From: CAYHKY01 sp964357355
Lineage (GTDB): Bacteria > Patescibacteriota > Microgenomatia > UBA10105
DNA length: 20,815 nucleotides
Direction: 5' to 3'
NCBI GenBank assembly: GCA_964357355.1
Contig: CAYHKY010000021.1
Span: 1-20,815, forward strand
The position numbers and the translations under genes were made by a program. Shown here piece after piece: positions 1 through 6,996 of this stretch; positions within the stretch are counted from its first letter, which is position 1, and each line of letters begins with the position of its first letter. A model generated the notes under the pieces. It was given only the letters and a program-made list of their open reading frames with translations, had not been told where the DNA came from and searched no databases.

Positions 1-17
1 ACTTTCCCCCAAGGTAA

Positions 18-38
18 CCCTGTAGCAAAGCTACAGGG
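18..38. repeat. Perfect 9-bp hairpin
   Basis: CCCTGTAGC and GCTACAGGG form a perfect 9-bp stem around an AAA loop. No clear U-tract follows on either strand, so it is a weak terminator candidate. It lies downstream of the minus-strand gene block ending at 83-238 and could mark the 3' end of that transcript, or be one copy of a dispersed palindrome. The structure is certain; the role is not. Confidence 0.5.
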
Positions 39-82
39 AATAGACGTTATTTAAATTAGTAATGTTGCTCAATAGATAAAGA

Positions 83-232
83 CTATTTTGAGTAGAAAAA
101 TATCGCTGTAAGTAAAAATACAGCTCCTAAAAATATAAAGATTAACGCAAGCAGCATAGGAAGCCATACGACAGTTGCTTTGCCAATAAATCGTCTATAG
201 ATTTCGCTGACAACGAAAATTGGTAAAATGAT
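83..232 (-). CDS. Possible small membrane protein ORF without an ATG start
   Basis: Just downstream of the 270-aa membrane protein, a different minus-strand frame stays open to a TAG at 83-85. It encodes a polar segment (EIYRRFIGKA) followed by about 25 strongly hydrophobic residues ending FFYSK, which reads like a genuine transmembrane helix. There is no ATG near the 5' end. ATC or ATT codons at 227-232 are the only candidates for a start close to the previous stop, and the first in-frame ATG is at 157, leaving 24 aa. It could be a small protein with a non-canonical start, a translationally coupled product, or the frameshifted C-terminus of the upstream gene. The open frame is seen; that it is a gene is a guess. 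Confidence 0.25.
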   Translation of the reverse strand: MILPIFVVSEIYRRFIGKATVVWLPMLLALIFIFLGAVFLLTAIFFYSK

Positions 233-237
233 TAATT

Positions 238-1050
238 CTAACCGGAAAAGTCTTGATATTGATCTTGTTTGGAGACAAGTCCATATATAAATCCAAATGC
301 GTAACCAAACAATAATCCCACGACACTCATTGTAGGTATGAGAAATAATGCATTAGTGAAAGATTGGGCTGCTAAAGTGATCATTAATCCAAAAAAGACT
401 CCATATCCGGTTCCCGCTAGTGCACCGGTTATTTTTGGAAAATATTTAAATCTTCTAATAGTAATTACAAGCACTGCTAAAATTGTTAGGAGCATGAGGC
501 CGCCAAAAAGCGGATTTGATTGCGAGAAATACCGAGTTATTATCAGTGGAATAAGGGAAAAACAGCTAAGTAAAAATGAAAAACCAATTACTTTAAACCA
601 GTAAATCATTGGCACACGGACGATTTGTTTTTGGGGGAAGAGTGCTAAGGCTGACCGGATGCTTTCCAGGTTTTGTGCTTGATCGGGTAGTGAAGCCCGA
701 TGGTGGGGAATCATCAATCCCAAACGTGTTTGATTTGGCAACGCAATTATTAACGTATCTGAAATCCAATTTTTTTTGCTTGTTACCCAGGCAACTGTCT
801 GAGGTGTTAATACATTTGATTGTTTTGATATTCGGTCATAGATAATTAAATCATTATGATCTGTGACTCCTATGGAAAAAAAGTGTAAATTAAAAGCTCC
901 CAGCGGACCAAGTAAAAAATATTTTCCTTGGGAAGGAAGCGACGTTGCCAATATATAATTTTTAAGAGCAGTTCCCGGTGGTAAAAGTGCAGTCAAATCA
1001 GACTTGATGGAATCTTGGGTAACATTTTCAAAATAAGCGTTTAAAGACAT
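238..1050 (-). CDS. Hypothetical membrane protein, soluble N-terminus and C-terminal helices
   Basis: This 270-aa protein belongs to no family I recognise. Residues 1-145 are soluble and mixed alpha/beta in character, with no signal peptide; phrases such as YFLLGPLGAFNLHFFSIG and DHNDLIIYDRISK look like beta strands of a small cytoplasmic domain. Residues from about 147 to 260 hold about four hydrophobic helices, two of them Gly-rich (GALAGTGYGVFFGLMI and GLLFGYAFGFIYGL), followed by a short polar tail. The ATG at 1048-1050 is the natural start, and AT-rich hexamers TATATT or TACTAT lie 4-7 nt upstream, as if the mRNA were leaderless. It lies 50 bp downstream of the serpin gene on the same strand, so the two may share a transcript. 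Function unknown. Confidence 0.8.
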   Translation of the reverse strand: MSLNAYFENVTQDSIKSDLTALLPPGTALKNYILATSLPSQGKYFLLGPLGAFNLHFFSIGVTDHNDLIIYDRISKQSNVLTPQTVAWVTSKKNWISDTLIIALPNQTRLGLMIPHHRASLPDQAQNLESIRSALALFPQKQIVRVPMIYWFKVIGFSFLLSCFSLIPLIITRYFSQSNPLFGGLMLLTILAVLVITIRRFKYFPKITGALAGTGYGVFFGLMITLAAQSFTNALFLIPTMSVVGLLFGYAFGFIYGLVSKQDQYQDFSG

Positions 1051-1100
1051 ATTTAATATAGTATGAAACGGCGAATTAACCCGATCACAATAATTTCCAG

Positions 1101-2456
1101 TTACGGTTTTTGCATGATACCCAGAAAAACTGCCATATTAGTATTAGTATCAACAATTGCATACAAAAAAGGATGATTGACTGTCATGGTAAAGGGTGGT
1201 TCCGGATTTTGTCCGCCACCAGCAACAGGAAGAAGAGCGGTTACTGCTGATGCTTCCGTGCCTTCTTCATCAACTTCAACGAAAGTTTTGTGGATGCCCT
1301 CCGCAATATAGGTGAGGGGAGCAATTCCGGGAAATTGATCGCCTGTTTCAAATGCCGATCGCATACCGAGACTACGCATGATCTCGGGTAATTTTGCTTT
1401 GTATTCCGCTTTAAATTTGGGAAGTGAAATTGTGCCATCTCTGAGAGTAAAAAGTGACAACCATTCTGACCAGTTCGCGGGAGTCAGAAAGTTTAAGTAA
1501 GTATTGATATCTGATTTAGGCAAAAAGATTACCATAGCCCAATTTTCACCTTTTCCATAAGGGATTTGGATTGCTTGAAACTGATTGGTTTCCAAATACT
1601 TATAAGAATCTGTTTGCACCATGAACGGAGTTATCAGAGAAATACCATTTTCGGTTGTAAATTTTTGATCTGCAGTTAATTTAGTATCAAAAGGAGTCGT
1701 CCATTTACCTTTGAAATACACGGCATTCACCAGCACCATGATTTGTTCCTTTAACAAAGGATTATCCAAAATTGCCTTAATTTTCCCACGCGTTTGGTCA
1801 CTTACCCATTGATTGACTACGGCTATTCCCGCCGGCGTAGTCAGATCCAGGGATTGGACACGGGCCATAAATGCCTCTTTATTTACGGATAAAAATTCCG
1901 GTTTGATTTGAGCGGTTATCTGGGTCCAGATAGAATTAGCGATGGAAATAGTGACATCCTGATCGGGTTTTGTAATTTGAGATAAAAATTGTTGCGAAAG
2001 ATCTTTTATGTCTGAATCGCTTGCGGATTCAAATCCGAGCGTTTTCACCATCTCAGCCCGGACACTGGGTGCTGCTCCCATCATAGCTATAGAAAATGCC
2101 ATTTCGAGGCTCGCAGGTGAAATAAATATGTTCTTACCCTGTTCACCTTTGACGCGGTTTTTCAAAAATTCTATTCCAAATGAATTGTAGGCGGAACTGA
2201 GTTTATCAGCCTGATTTGGTGGTGTTTCAGTTGAAAGATCAGTTGGCGAATTCATCTCAGGTGAAGGCATGGGAGGAGTAACTGATGCGGATTTATTTAT
2301 AAACTGATAATAAAAATAGATGCCGGTTATGCCAATTATTACCAGTAATATTATGACAACTAACCGGAGGTTTAAATTCATTTTTGGTTTTGGTGTTGGC
2401 GGAGTTGTAGTTTGCGGTGTGACTGGTGGCGTCCTGGTTGAAGCTGTAGTTTCCAT
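1101..2456 (-). CDS. Membrane-anchored serpin (family I4 protease inhibitor)
   Basis: Serpins inhibit serine or cysteine proteases by suicide trapping. Counted from the ATG at 2454-2456, the protein is 451 aa. Residues 1-26 are Pro/Thr-rich and cytoplasmic, 27-50 form one transmembrane helix, 51-85 are a Pro/Ser/Thr linker, and the rest is a full serpin fold (FISPASLEMAFSIAMMGA, ending NHPFLYAIVD and VFLG). The hinge of the reactive-centre loop, EEGTEASAVTA at 397-407, has small residues at P14-P9, the pattern of inhibitory serpins. Counting from P17 puts the scissile bond near V-A-G-G (411-414), suggesting a target that cleaves after a small residue; that is inference. An ATG 33 nt upstream (2489) is possible, but it overlaps the -35 hexamer of a promoter whose -10 lies 6 nt before 2456, so I prefer the shorter form. 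Confidence 0.93.
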   Translation of the reverse strand: METTASTRTPPVTPQTTTPPTPKPKMNLNLRLVVIILLVIIGITGIYFYYQFINKSASVTPPMPSPEMNSPTDLSTETPPNQADKLSSAYNSFGIEFLKNRVKGEQGKNIFISPASLEMAFSIAMMGAAPSVRAEMVKTLGFESASDSDIKDLSQQFLSQITKPDQDVTISIANSIWTQITAQIKPEFLSVNKEAFMARVQSLDLTTPAGIAVVNQWVSDQTRGKIKAILDNPLLKEQIMVLVNAVYFKGKWTTPFDTKLTADQKFTTENGISLITPFMVQTDSYKYLETNQFQAIQIPYGKGENWAMVIFLPKSDINTYLNFLTPANWSEWLSLFTLRDGTISLPKFKAEYKAKLPEIMRSLGMRSAFETGDQFPGIAPLTYIAEGIHKTFVEVDEEGTEASAVTALLPVAGGGQNPEPPFTMTVNHPFLYAIVDTNTNMAVFLGIMQKP

Positions 2457-2462
2457 AAATGT

Positions 2463-2491
2463 ATTATAGATTATGTTAAACAAATACACAA
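2463..2491 (-). promoter_or_regulatory. Serpin promoter, likely leaderless
   Basis: On the minus strand TTGTGT (2486-2491), a 17-bp spacer and a perfect TATAAT (2463-2468) lie just upstream of the serpin ATG. Only 6 nt separate the -10 from the start codon, so transcription should begin at or next to the ATG. The -35 matches consensus at only 3 of 6 positions. Confidence 0.6.
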
Positions 2492-2497
2492 GAAAAC

Positions 2498-2513
2498 TAA
2501 CACCCCTGTGTTA
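2498..2513. repeat. Inverted repeat upstream of the serpin promoter
   Basis: TAACAC-CCCT-GTGTTA is a perfect 6-bp inverted repeat ending 6 nt upstream of the serpin -35 box. The position suits an operator, but no regulator is known. A second short palindrome, GTTCGAAC, lies at 2519-2526. Apart from these repeats and the two promoters, the 320-bp divergent region 2457-2776 shows no gene. Confidence 0.35.
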
Positions 2514-2674
2514 ACTAGGTTCGAACAACAAGTAACTTCCCTAAGTATTTTAAGTATACTTCGTGGATTGTTTTTAGATCACGACATGCATCGATCACAT
2601 CAAGCTCTTAATTATCGCCATCATTTATAAACCATTTTTTAAGTGTTGCCCGTGTGGTCAGCCAGGACACGTAA

Positions 2675-2702
2675 TTGACGGAAGCTAATTTAGTGTTATA
2701 AT
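2675..2702 (+). promoter_or_regulatory. Strong promoter of nusA-infB
   Basis: TTGACG (2675-2680), a 16-bp spacer and TATAAT (2697-2702) form the best sigma70-type promoter in the window. Transcription should start near 2709, giving a leader of about 68 nt. An in-frame ATG at 2705 lies upstream of that start site and so cannot be used from this promoter. Confidence 0.8.
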
Positions 2703-2714
2703 AAATGGAGTTTG

Positions 2715-2732
2715 GCCTACATAAGTATAGGC
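2715..2732 (+). promoter_or_regulatory. First hairpin of the nusA leader
   Basis: GCCTA (2715-2719) pairs with TAGGC (2728-2732) at the very 5' end of the predicted nusA transcript. The stem is short, with an 8-nt loop. It precedes the terminator-like hairpin and could stabilise the mRNA 5' end or form part of a leader switch. No obvious alternative pairing with the terminator arm was found. Confidence 0.35.
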
Positions 2733-2742
2733 TGTCGAAGGT

Positions 2743-2769
2743 AAAAGGTGGGAAGTTCCCGCCTTTTTT
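2743..2769 (+). terminator. Terminator-like hairpin in the nusA leader (attenuator candidate)
   Basis: AAAAGGTGGGA pairs with TCCCGCCTTTT around a three-base loop (one G-U pair), followed directly by a run of six T (2764-2769). This is a textbook intrinsic terminator. It lies between the promoter and the NusA start codon, 7 nt before the ATG, so most transcripts must read through it to express nusA. NusA stimulates hairpin-dependent termination, so autoregulation by attenuation is a natural hypothesis. Confidence 0.75.
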
Positions 2770-2776
2770 ATTAAAT

Positions 2777-4066
2777 ATGCCGGCAATTGTCAGAAGTGAA
2801 TTTGCACTAGCTTTAAACCAAGTAGCCACTGAACGAGGCATAGATCCTGCCGTTGTTTTGGAAACGATAAAAGCTGCGATTTTGGCAGCCTACCGGAAAG
2901 ATTACGGTGAAGACGAACTGGAAAAATTTAGCGTCGAGCTAAATTCAGATAATGGTGAAGCGAAAATTTTCAAAGACGAAAAAGATGTGACTCCTCCCGG
3001 GTTTGGTAGGATTGCCGCCCAAACTGCTAAACAAGTGATTTTACAACGCATCAGGGAAGCAGAAAAACAAGCCATCCTCACTGATTATACTACCAAAGTA
3101 GGTAGTGTCTTATCGGGGATGGTGCTCAGGTTTGACGGGCCCAATATCGTAGTTGACATCGGCCGCGCGCAGGCAGTCATGCCTCCAAATGAACAAGTAC
3201 CAAACGAACGGTATCAACTCAACCAGCGGCTTTCTTTTTATATTGAAGGAATACGTGAAACATATCGTGGCAATGAAATCATCGTGTCGCGTGCTCATAA
3301 AAACTTAGTTTCCGGTCTTTTTAAACGTGAAGTACCCGAAGTTTCGCAAGGAGCAGTTGAAATCCGTGAAATCGCACGTGAACCGGGGAGCCGTACCAAA
3401 GTAGCGGTATTTTCAACCCAATCTGGCGTTGATCCGGTAGGATCATGTGTCGGACAAAAGGGAGTCCGTGTTCAAGCTGTCATTTCAGAATTGGGAGGCG
3501 AAGAGAAGATTGACATTATTCAATGGAATGATGATCTAGCGCATTTCATCACTGCAGCTTTGGCTCCCGCAAAGGAACTGAGTGTGACGCTAAACGAGCC
3601 AACTAAAACCGCAAGTGTCTTAGTGCCGGATGCCCAATTGTCACTTGCTATCGGAAGGGAAGGACAAAATGTCAGGTTGGCTGCCAAACTCACCGGTTGG
3701 AGAATTGATCTCAAAGGAAAAGGCGATACCGTTAAGGTAACTGCGGAGAAAGAAGCAGAAGTTGCCGCATTACCCGCAGATATTGATGCCAAAGATTCTG
3801 CCGCAAAAGCTATAGACCAAACAGAAACTGCATCAACTTCTACAAGCTCTACCGTAGTCGATCCTACACAACAAAATGCGCAAGTTCAAAAAGGACCAGC
3901 ACAAACATCGTCTGCAACAGCTAATCCCCAAGATCCAGTTGTTCCGGCACAAACTAATACAGATCCGCAGTTGGCAGATGCAACCGTTTCCGGATCACAA
4001 GCAACCAGCGATCAATCAGTATCTACACCGACAACCGATAAAAACTCAGGTACGCAAAGTTCATGA
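2777..4066 (+). CDS. nusA: Transcription termination/antitermination factor NusA
   Basis: NusA binds RNA polymerase and nascent RNA to modulate pausing, termination and antitermination. From the ATG at 2777 it has 429 aa: the N-terminal polymerase-binding domain at about 1-100 (SEFALALNQVATERGID), S1 at about 108-172, KH1 around GQKG at 226-229, and KH2 around GREG at 293-296. Residues from about 320 to 429 form a low-complexity Thr/Ser/Gln/Pro tail with no acidic AR repeats. The upstream in-frame ATG at 2705 would add 24 residues encoded by the leader hairpin and lies before the predicted transcription start, so it is rejected. No Shine-Dalgarno sequence precedes 2777. infB follows after 39 bp; rimP, the usual upstream partner in many bacteria, is not here. 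Confidence 0.95.
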   Translation: MPAIVRSEFALALNQVATERGIDPAVVLETIKAAILAAYRKDYGEDELEKFSVELNSDNGEAKIFKDEKDVTPPGFGRIAAQTAKQVILQRIREAEKQAILTDYTTKVGSVLSGMVLRFDGPNIVVDIGRAQAVMPPNEQVPNERYQLNQRLSFYIEGIRETYRGNEIIVSRAHKNLVSGLFKREVPEVSQGAVEIREIAREPGSRTKVAVFSTQSGVDPVGSCVGQKGVRVQAVISELGGEEKIDIIQWNDDLAHFITAALAPAKELSVTLNEPTKTASVLVPDAQLSLAIGREGQNVRLAAKLTGWRIDLKGKGDTVKVTAEKEAEVAALPADIDAKDSAAKAIDQTETASTSTSSTVVDPTQQNAQVQKGPAQTSSATANPQDPVVPAQTNTDPQLADATVSGSQATSDQSVSTPTTDKNSGTQSS

Positions 4067-4105
4067 TCATTCTTATGCGCACCGTGTACACAAGGAAAAA
4101 AAATT

Positions 4106-5566
4106 ATGGGAGGCAGCAATCAACTTACTATTCAAGCACGACCGCCAATTGTAGTCGTTTTGGGCCACGTGGATCACGGCAAAACTACCCTGCTTGATAC
4201 TATCCGCCAAACGGATACCACTACCCGGGAAGCGGGAGGTATCACCCAACACATCGGCGCTTACCAAATTAAATCTCAACAAAATTCGATCACATTCATT
4301 GACACTCCCGGGCATCAGGCATTTGCCAAAATGCGTTCACGGGGTGCGGGGATTGCCGATATAGCCATATTAGTAGTGGCTGCCGATGATGGAGTCATGC
4401 CCCAAACCGTGGAGGCAATTGAGCATATCAAGGAAGCCAACATTCCGCTAATTGTCGTCTTAAACAAAATGGATCTTCCGGGGGCAGATCCGCAAAAAGT
4501 AAAACAACAGTTATCCAAAGCAGGCGTTTTAGTCGAAGAGTTTGGTGGCAAAGTGGTGGTGGTGCCGATTTCGGCAAAAAACAAGACAGGCATCAAAGAA
4601 TTACTTGAAGTGATTACTTTAGTTGCCGAACTCAAAGAATTGTCAGCTGATCCGCAAGCATTACTTTCTGCAGTTGTTATAGAAGCTAGACTTGATAAAC
4701 GGAAAGGGGTACTTGCTACACTGATCATCAAAAATGGCACCTTGAAAGTTGGAGATACGCTGTATGCGGAAGATGTTAAATGCAAAGTCCGATTGCTTAC
4801 AGATAGCTTTGGGGCTGTTGTTACCAAGGCAATGCCCGCTACCCCGGTGGAAGTGATGGGATGGGAGGGTATTCCGGTTATAGGCGCGATCGTCAGTCCG
4901 GTTGCGGGGATTAAGACGCCCTTATCTGATCAGTCAAAAATCAATCCCTACACACTGTCATTACCCACCATAATCCGCGAAACAAAACTCAAGCTCATGC
5001 TTAAAACAGATGTTGCAGGTACTCTTGAAGCTATTTTAGGGAGTATGCCAACAGGAGTCGAGTTGATAAGTTCTGAAACCGGAGACATCACCGTTGCCGA
5101 CGTTTTACATGCCAAAACTACAGGGGCATTAATCATCGGGTTTAACACAAAAATTACCACAGAAGCCAGAAAACTTGCCGACGTCGAAGGAGTAAATGTC
5201 AAAATATACCAGGTGATTTATCAATTACTTGAGGATATTAGTGAAGTTGCAGAACTTATCAAAAATCCGGCGGCTCAGGAAGAATTATTGGGAAATGCCA
5301 CAATTCTGGCTGAATTTGCATCAAGCGGTGAGAGAGTAGCCGGGTGTCGTGTGGCAGGAGGCCGGATTGTCAGGGGTGATACTGTGCGTTTGGTTAGGGA
5401 CAACGTCGAAGTTGTCACCGCACGCATCAAATCTATCCGGCATGGGAAGGAAGACATCCCAAAAGCAGAAACCGGAGTGGAGTGTGGGATCATGTTTGAC
5501 CGAAAACTTGACTTTAAAATCTCCGACTCTATAATAGCCTATAAAAAGCGCCAGTTACTTGTCTAA
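4106..5566 (+). CDS. infB: Translation initiation factor IF-2, short form
   Basis: IF-2 is the GTPase that places initiator tRNA on the 30S subunit and promotes subunit joining. At 486 aa this lacks the long N-terminal region of E. coli IF-2 and starts almost directly with the G domain. Motifs: G1 GHVDHGKT at 20-27, G2 GGITQHIG at 44-51, G3 DTPGH at 66-70, G4 NKMD at 120-123, and G5 SAK at 156-158. Domains II, III and IV follow, with the C-terminal tRNA-binding domain ending in the FDRKLDFKISDSIIAYKK region, so the 3' end is complete. An AAGGA at 4092-4096 lies 9 nt before the ATG, a reasonable ribosome-binding site. It is probably co-transcribed with nusA. rbfA, often next in this operon, is absent; a DHH-like gene takes that place. 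Confidence 0.97.
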   Translation: MGGSNQLTIQARPPIVVVLGHVDHGKTTLLDTIRQTDTTTREAGGITQHIGAYQIKSQQNSITFIDTPGHQAFAKMRSRGAGIADIAILVVAADDGVMPQTVEAIEHIKEANIPLIVVLNKMDLPGADPQKVKQQLSKAGVLVEEFGGKVVVVPISAKNKTGIKELLEVITLVAELKELSADPQALLSAVVIEARLDKRKGVLATLIIKNGTLKVGDTLYAEDVKCKVRLLTDSFGAVVTKAMPATPVEVMGWEGIPVIGAIVSPVAGIKTPLSDQSKINPYTLSLPTIIRETKLKLMLKTDVAGTLEAILGSMPTGVELISSETGDITVADVLHAKTTGALIIGFNTKITTEARKLADVEGVNVKIYQVIYQLLEDISEVAELIKNPAAQEELLGNATILAEFASSGERVAGCRVAGGRIVRGDTVRLVRDNVEVVTARIKSIRHGKEDIPKAETGVECGIMFDRKLDFKISDSIIAYKKRQLLV

Positions 5567-5593
5567 ATACTCATCCTGCCTCAGTATTTTTTT
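5566..5593 (+). terminator. Weak hairpin plus T-run between infB and the DHH-like gene
   Basis: AATACT (5566-5571) pairs with AGTATT (5583-5588) around an 11-nt loop and runs into seven T in a row. It begins at the infB stop codon, and its T-run ends 3 nt before the next ATG. The stem is short and AU-rich, so termination would be partial at best. It may lower expression of the downstream gene relative to infB. Confidence 0.4.
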
Positions 5594-5596
5594 AGT

Positions 5597-6451
5597 ATGA
5601 ATCTTTCTGCAGACGCAAATGCATTTAAGCTCTTATTATCCGGTCAAACTAATATTGCAATTTTCCTTCAAGAAAATGCGACCCGGGATGCCGTAGCCGG
5701 GGGTTTAGGTCTTTTTCTGACGTTAATTAAATTGGGTAAACAAGTTGCGATTTATTACCAACGGCAGCCGATAGTGGGATGGAGTCATTTGGTGGGAATC
5801 AATAAACTTACCCAGCACGCCAGCAGCAAAAATTTTGTAATTTCTCTGGATTATGTGGAAGGGTCGATTGAAAAAGTTAGTTACAACATTGAGGGTAACA
5901 AATTTAACCTGGTAATTGAACCGCGCGCCGGATTCCCCGATTTTGATGAAAAAAAAGTTTCCTATAAAAGCAGTGGTTTTAAGTCAGACCTGGTAATTAC
6001 TATTGCTGCTCCGACACTTGAATCTCTCGGCAGTTATTTCACTGAAAATCAATCCTTATTCCAAGAAAAACCGATTGTGACTTTTGCTCATCAATTAGAA
6101 ACTCAATACGGGAAAATCAATCTGGTACAGTCAGGCGCCGCCATTTCTGAAATAATTGCCAATGTTATCAAAGCTGCCCAGTTTTCAATTGACCCAGATA
6201 TTGCGTCCAACTTGTATGACGGCATTATATCCGGCAGCCGCAATTTTTCGGCGACGTTTGTGACACCCGAGACACTTGAAACTGCTGCGTGGCTTATGCG
6301 TCAGGGAGCAAGAAGGATTCACGCCAGGCAAGAAGAAATGCCCACCAGAGAAATGGTTTCCGGTACTCAAGCAGAATCTCCCCAGGCTCCGCCGGACTGG
6401 CTTAAACCCAAGATATATTCAGGAAAGACCAGCGGACCATCTCTTTTGTAA
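5597..6451 (+). CDS. DHH/NrnA-like protein with degenerate active site
   Basis: The 284-aa sequence follows the layout of DHH-family nanoRNases and pAp phosphatases (NrnA type), which degrade short oligonucleotides with two Mn ions. The motif order is preserved but the metal ligands are largely lost. The expected H-x-N-P-D-x-D reads QENATRD (25-31). The motif II Asp is Ala (about 137, in VITIAAP). DHH itself reads AHQ (164-166). The later Asp of the TDTGxF-type motif reads SGSRNF (212-217). The family's DHHA1 GGGH motif is missing; the protein ends in a Pro-rich tail. Structural matches such as NLYDGIISGS, VTPETLETAAWLMRQGA and SEIIANVI support the fold. I infer a non-catalytic protein, perhaps RNA- or nucleotide-binding, placed where rbfA or nrnA often sits after infB. 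Family assignment by eye. Confidence 0.7.
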   Translation: MNLSADANAFKLLLSGQTNIAIFLQENATRDAVAGGLGLFLTLIKLGKQVAIYYQRQPIVGWSHLVGINKLTQHASSKNFVISLDYVEGSIEKVSYNIEGNKFNLVIEPRAGFPDFDEKKVSYKSSGFKSDLVITIAAPTLESLGSYFTENQSLFQEKPIVTFAHQLETQYGKINLVQSGAAISEIIANVIKAAQFSIDPDIASNLYDGIISGSRNFSATFVTPETLETAAWLMRQGARRIHARQEEMPTREMVSGTQAESPQAPPDWLKPKIYSGKTSGPSLL

Positions 6452-6455
6452 AGAG
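6441..6455 (+). terminator. Weak terminator at the end of nusA-infB-DHH
   Basis: CTCTTT pairs with AAAGAG around TGT, spanning the stop codon of the DHH-like gene, and is followed by the pyrimidine-rich GTTTCTCTTTCTT. The 6-bp stem is weak, but the position, just before the rpsO promoter, fits the end of the first operon. Confidence 0.4.
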
Positions 6456-6466
6456 GTTTCTCTTTC

Positions 6467-6495
6467 TTGTAATATCAGCCACAATACGCTATACT
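6467..6495 (+). promoter_or_regulatory. rpsO promoter
   Basis: TTGTAA (6467-6472), a 17-bp spacer and TATACT (6490-6495) form a good sigma70-type promoter. The predicted start near 6502 leaves a leader of about 50 nt before the rpsO ATG. Upstream spacing after the previous stop supports a separate transcription unit. Confidence 0.7.
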
Positions 6496-6503
6496 AGCTT
6501 TTA

Positions 6504-6534
6504 GGTTGGCGCGTTTTACGCCCCAACTGTTTTT
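6504..6534 (+). promoter_or_regulatory. Hairpin with U-tract in the rpsO leader
   Basis: GGTTGG (6504-6509) pairs with CCAACT (6523-6528), then GCG (6511-6513) with CGC (6519-6521) across one C-C mismatch, loop TTTTA; TTTTT follows at 6530-6534. It occupies most of the short leader and starts almost at the predicted transcript 5' end. It resembles an intrinsic terminator or a ribosomal-protein leader. S15 is known in several bacteria to repress its own mRNA through leader structures, so this is a candidate autoregulatory site, unproven here. Confidence 0.5.
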
Positions 6535-6551
6535 GTAATATTACCAAATTT

Positions 6552-6899
6552 ATGGCAACTAAAAAAATAGCCACAACCAAAAAAAAGGCAGCTGTAAAAA
6601 CAAAAGCCGCGAAAAAAATTGACACTTCGATAGCCGTTCCTACAGAAGAAAAGCTGCAAATTATTGAAGCGTTTGCCACTAAAAAGGGAGATACGGGGAG
6701 CCCCGAGGTACAAATTGCGCTTTTGACCAAACGGATTGAAAAATTGGTTGGTCACCTCAAGCATAATCCATCAGATAATCATTCACGCCGGGGACTCCTG
6801 GGTATGGTGTCCAAGCGCCGTCGCCTGTTGAATTACTTATCAGAAAAAGATGGAAAAAGGTACAAAGAAGTATATTCCAAACTTCAGTTGGACAAATAA
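6552..6899 (+). CDS. rpsO: Small ribosomal subunit protein uS15 with N-terminal extension
   Basis: S15 binds 16S rRNA early in 30S assembly. The 115-aa protein contains the family signatures [17 protein letters not shown], then [20 protein letters not shown], with the conserved His, Ser and Arg residues that contact rRNA. Bacterial S15 is usually about 89 aa; here some 25-30 extra residues at the N-terminus are Lys/Ala/Thr-rich ([19 protein letters not shown]) and probably disordered and RNA-binding. The ATG at 6552 is the natural start because the basic extension follows in frame. The gene precedes pnp by about 100 bp, the classical rpsO-pnp order, which links ribosome assembly to RNA turnover. 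Confidence 0.96.
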   Translation: MATKKIATTKKKAAVKTKAAKKIDTSIAVPTEEKLQIIEAFATKKGDTGSPEVQIALLTKRIEKLVGHLKHNPSDNHSRRGLLGMVSKRRRLLNYLSEKDGKRYKEVYSKLQLDK

Positions 6900-6996
6900 G
6901 TTAAGATGAAAGTAAATAAGGGACAGAAGATAGTTGTGTGAAAAAACTGCGTTGACACAAACCTCTTCAGGCTTTCTGCTTTTGAGATCAAAAAAA

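Noticed and set aside
2518..2526. GGTTCGAAC as a tRNA T-loop
   Set aside because: Flanking bases do not pair into a T-stem on either strand and no acceptor or anticodon arm is visible.
2705..2776. In-frame ATG at 2705 as the NusA start
   Set aside because: It lies upstream of the predicted transcription start and the extra residues are encoded by the terminator hairpin; the family begins near MPAIVRSEFALAL.
4315..4827. 170-aa minus-strand frame opposite infB
   Set aside because: Low-complexity Ser/Thr/Ala composition typical of an antisense shadow of a conserved gene.
6952..6957. TTGACA upstream of pnp as a promoter
   Set aside because: No acceptable -10 hexamer at 16-18 bp.
6934..6996. 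TTG at 6934 as the PNPase start
   Set aside because: The extra 21 residues do not resemble PNPase, and ATG 6997 matches the normal family N-terminus.
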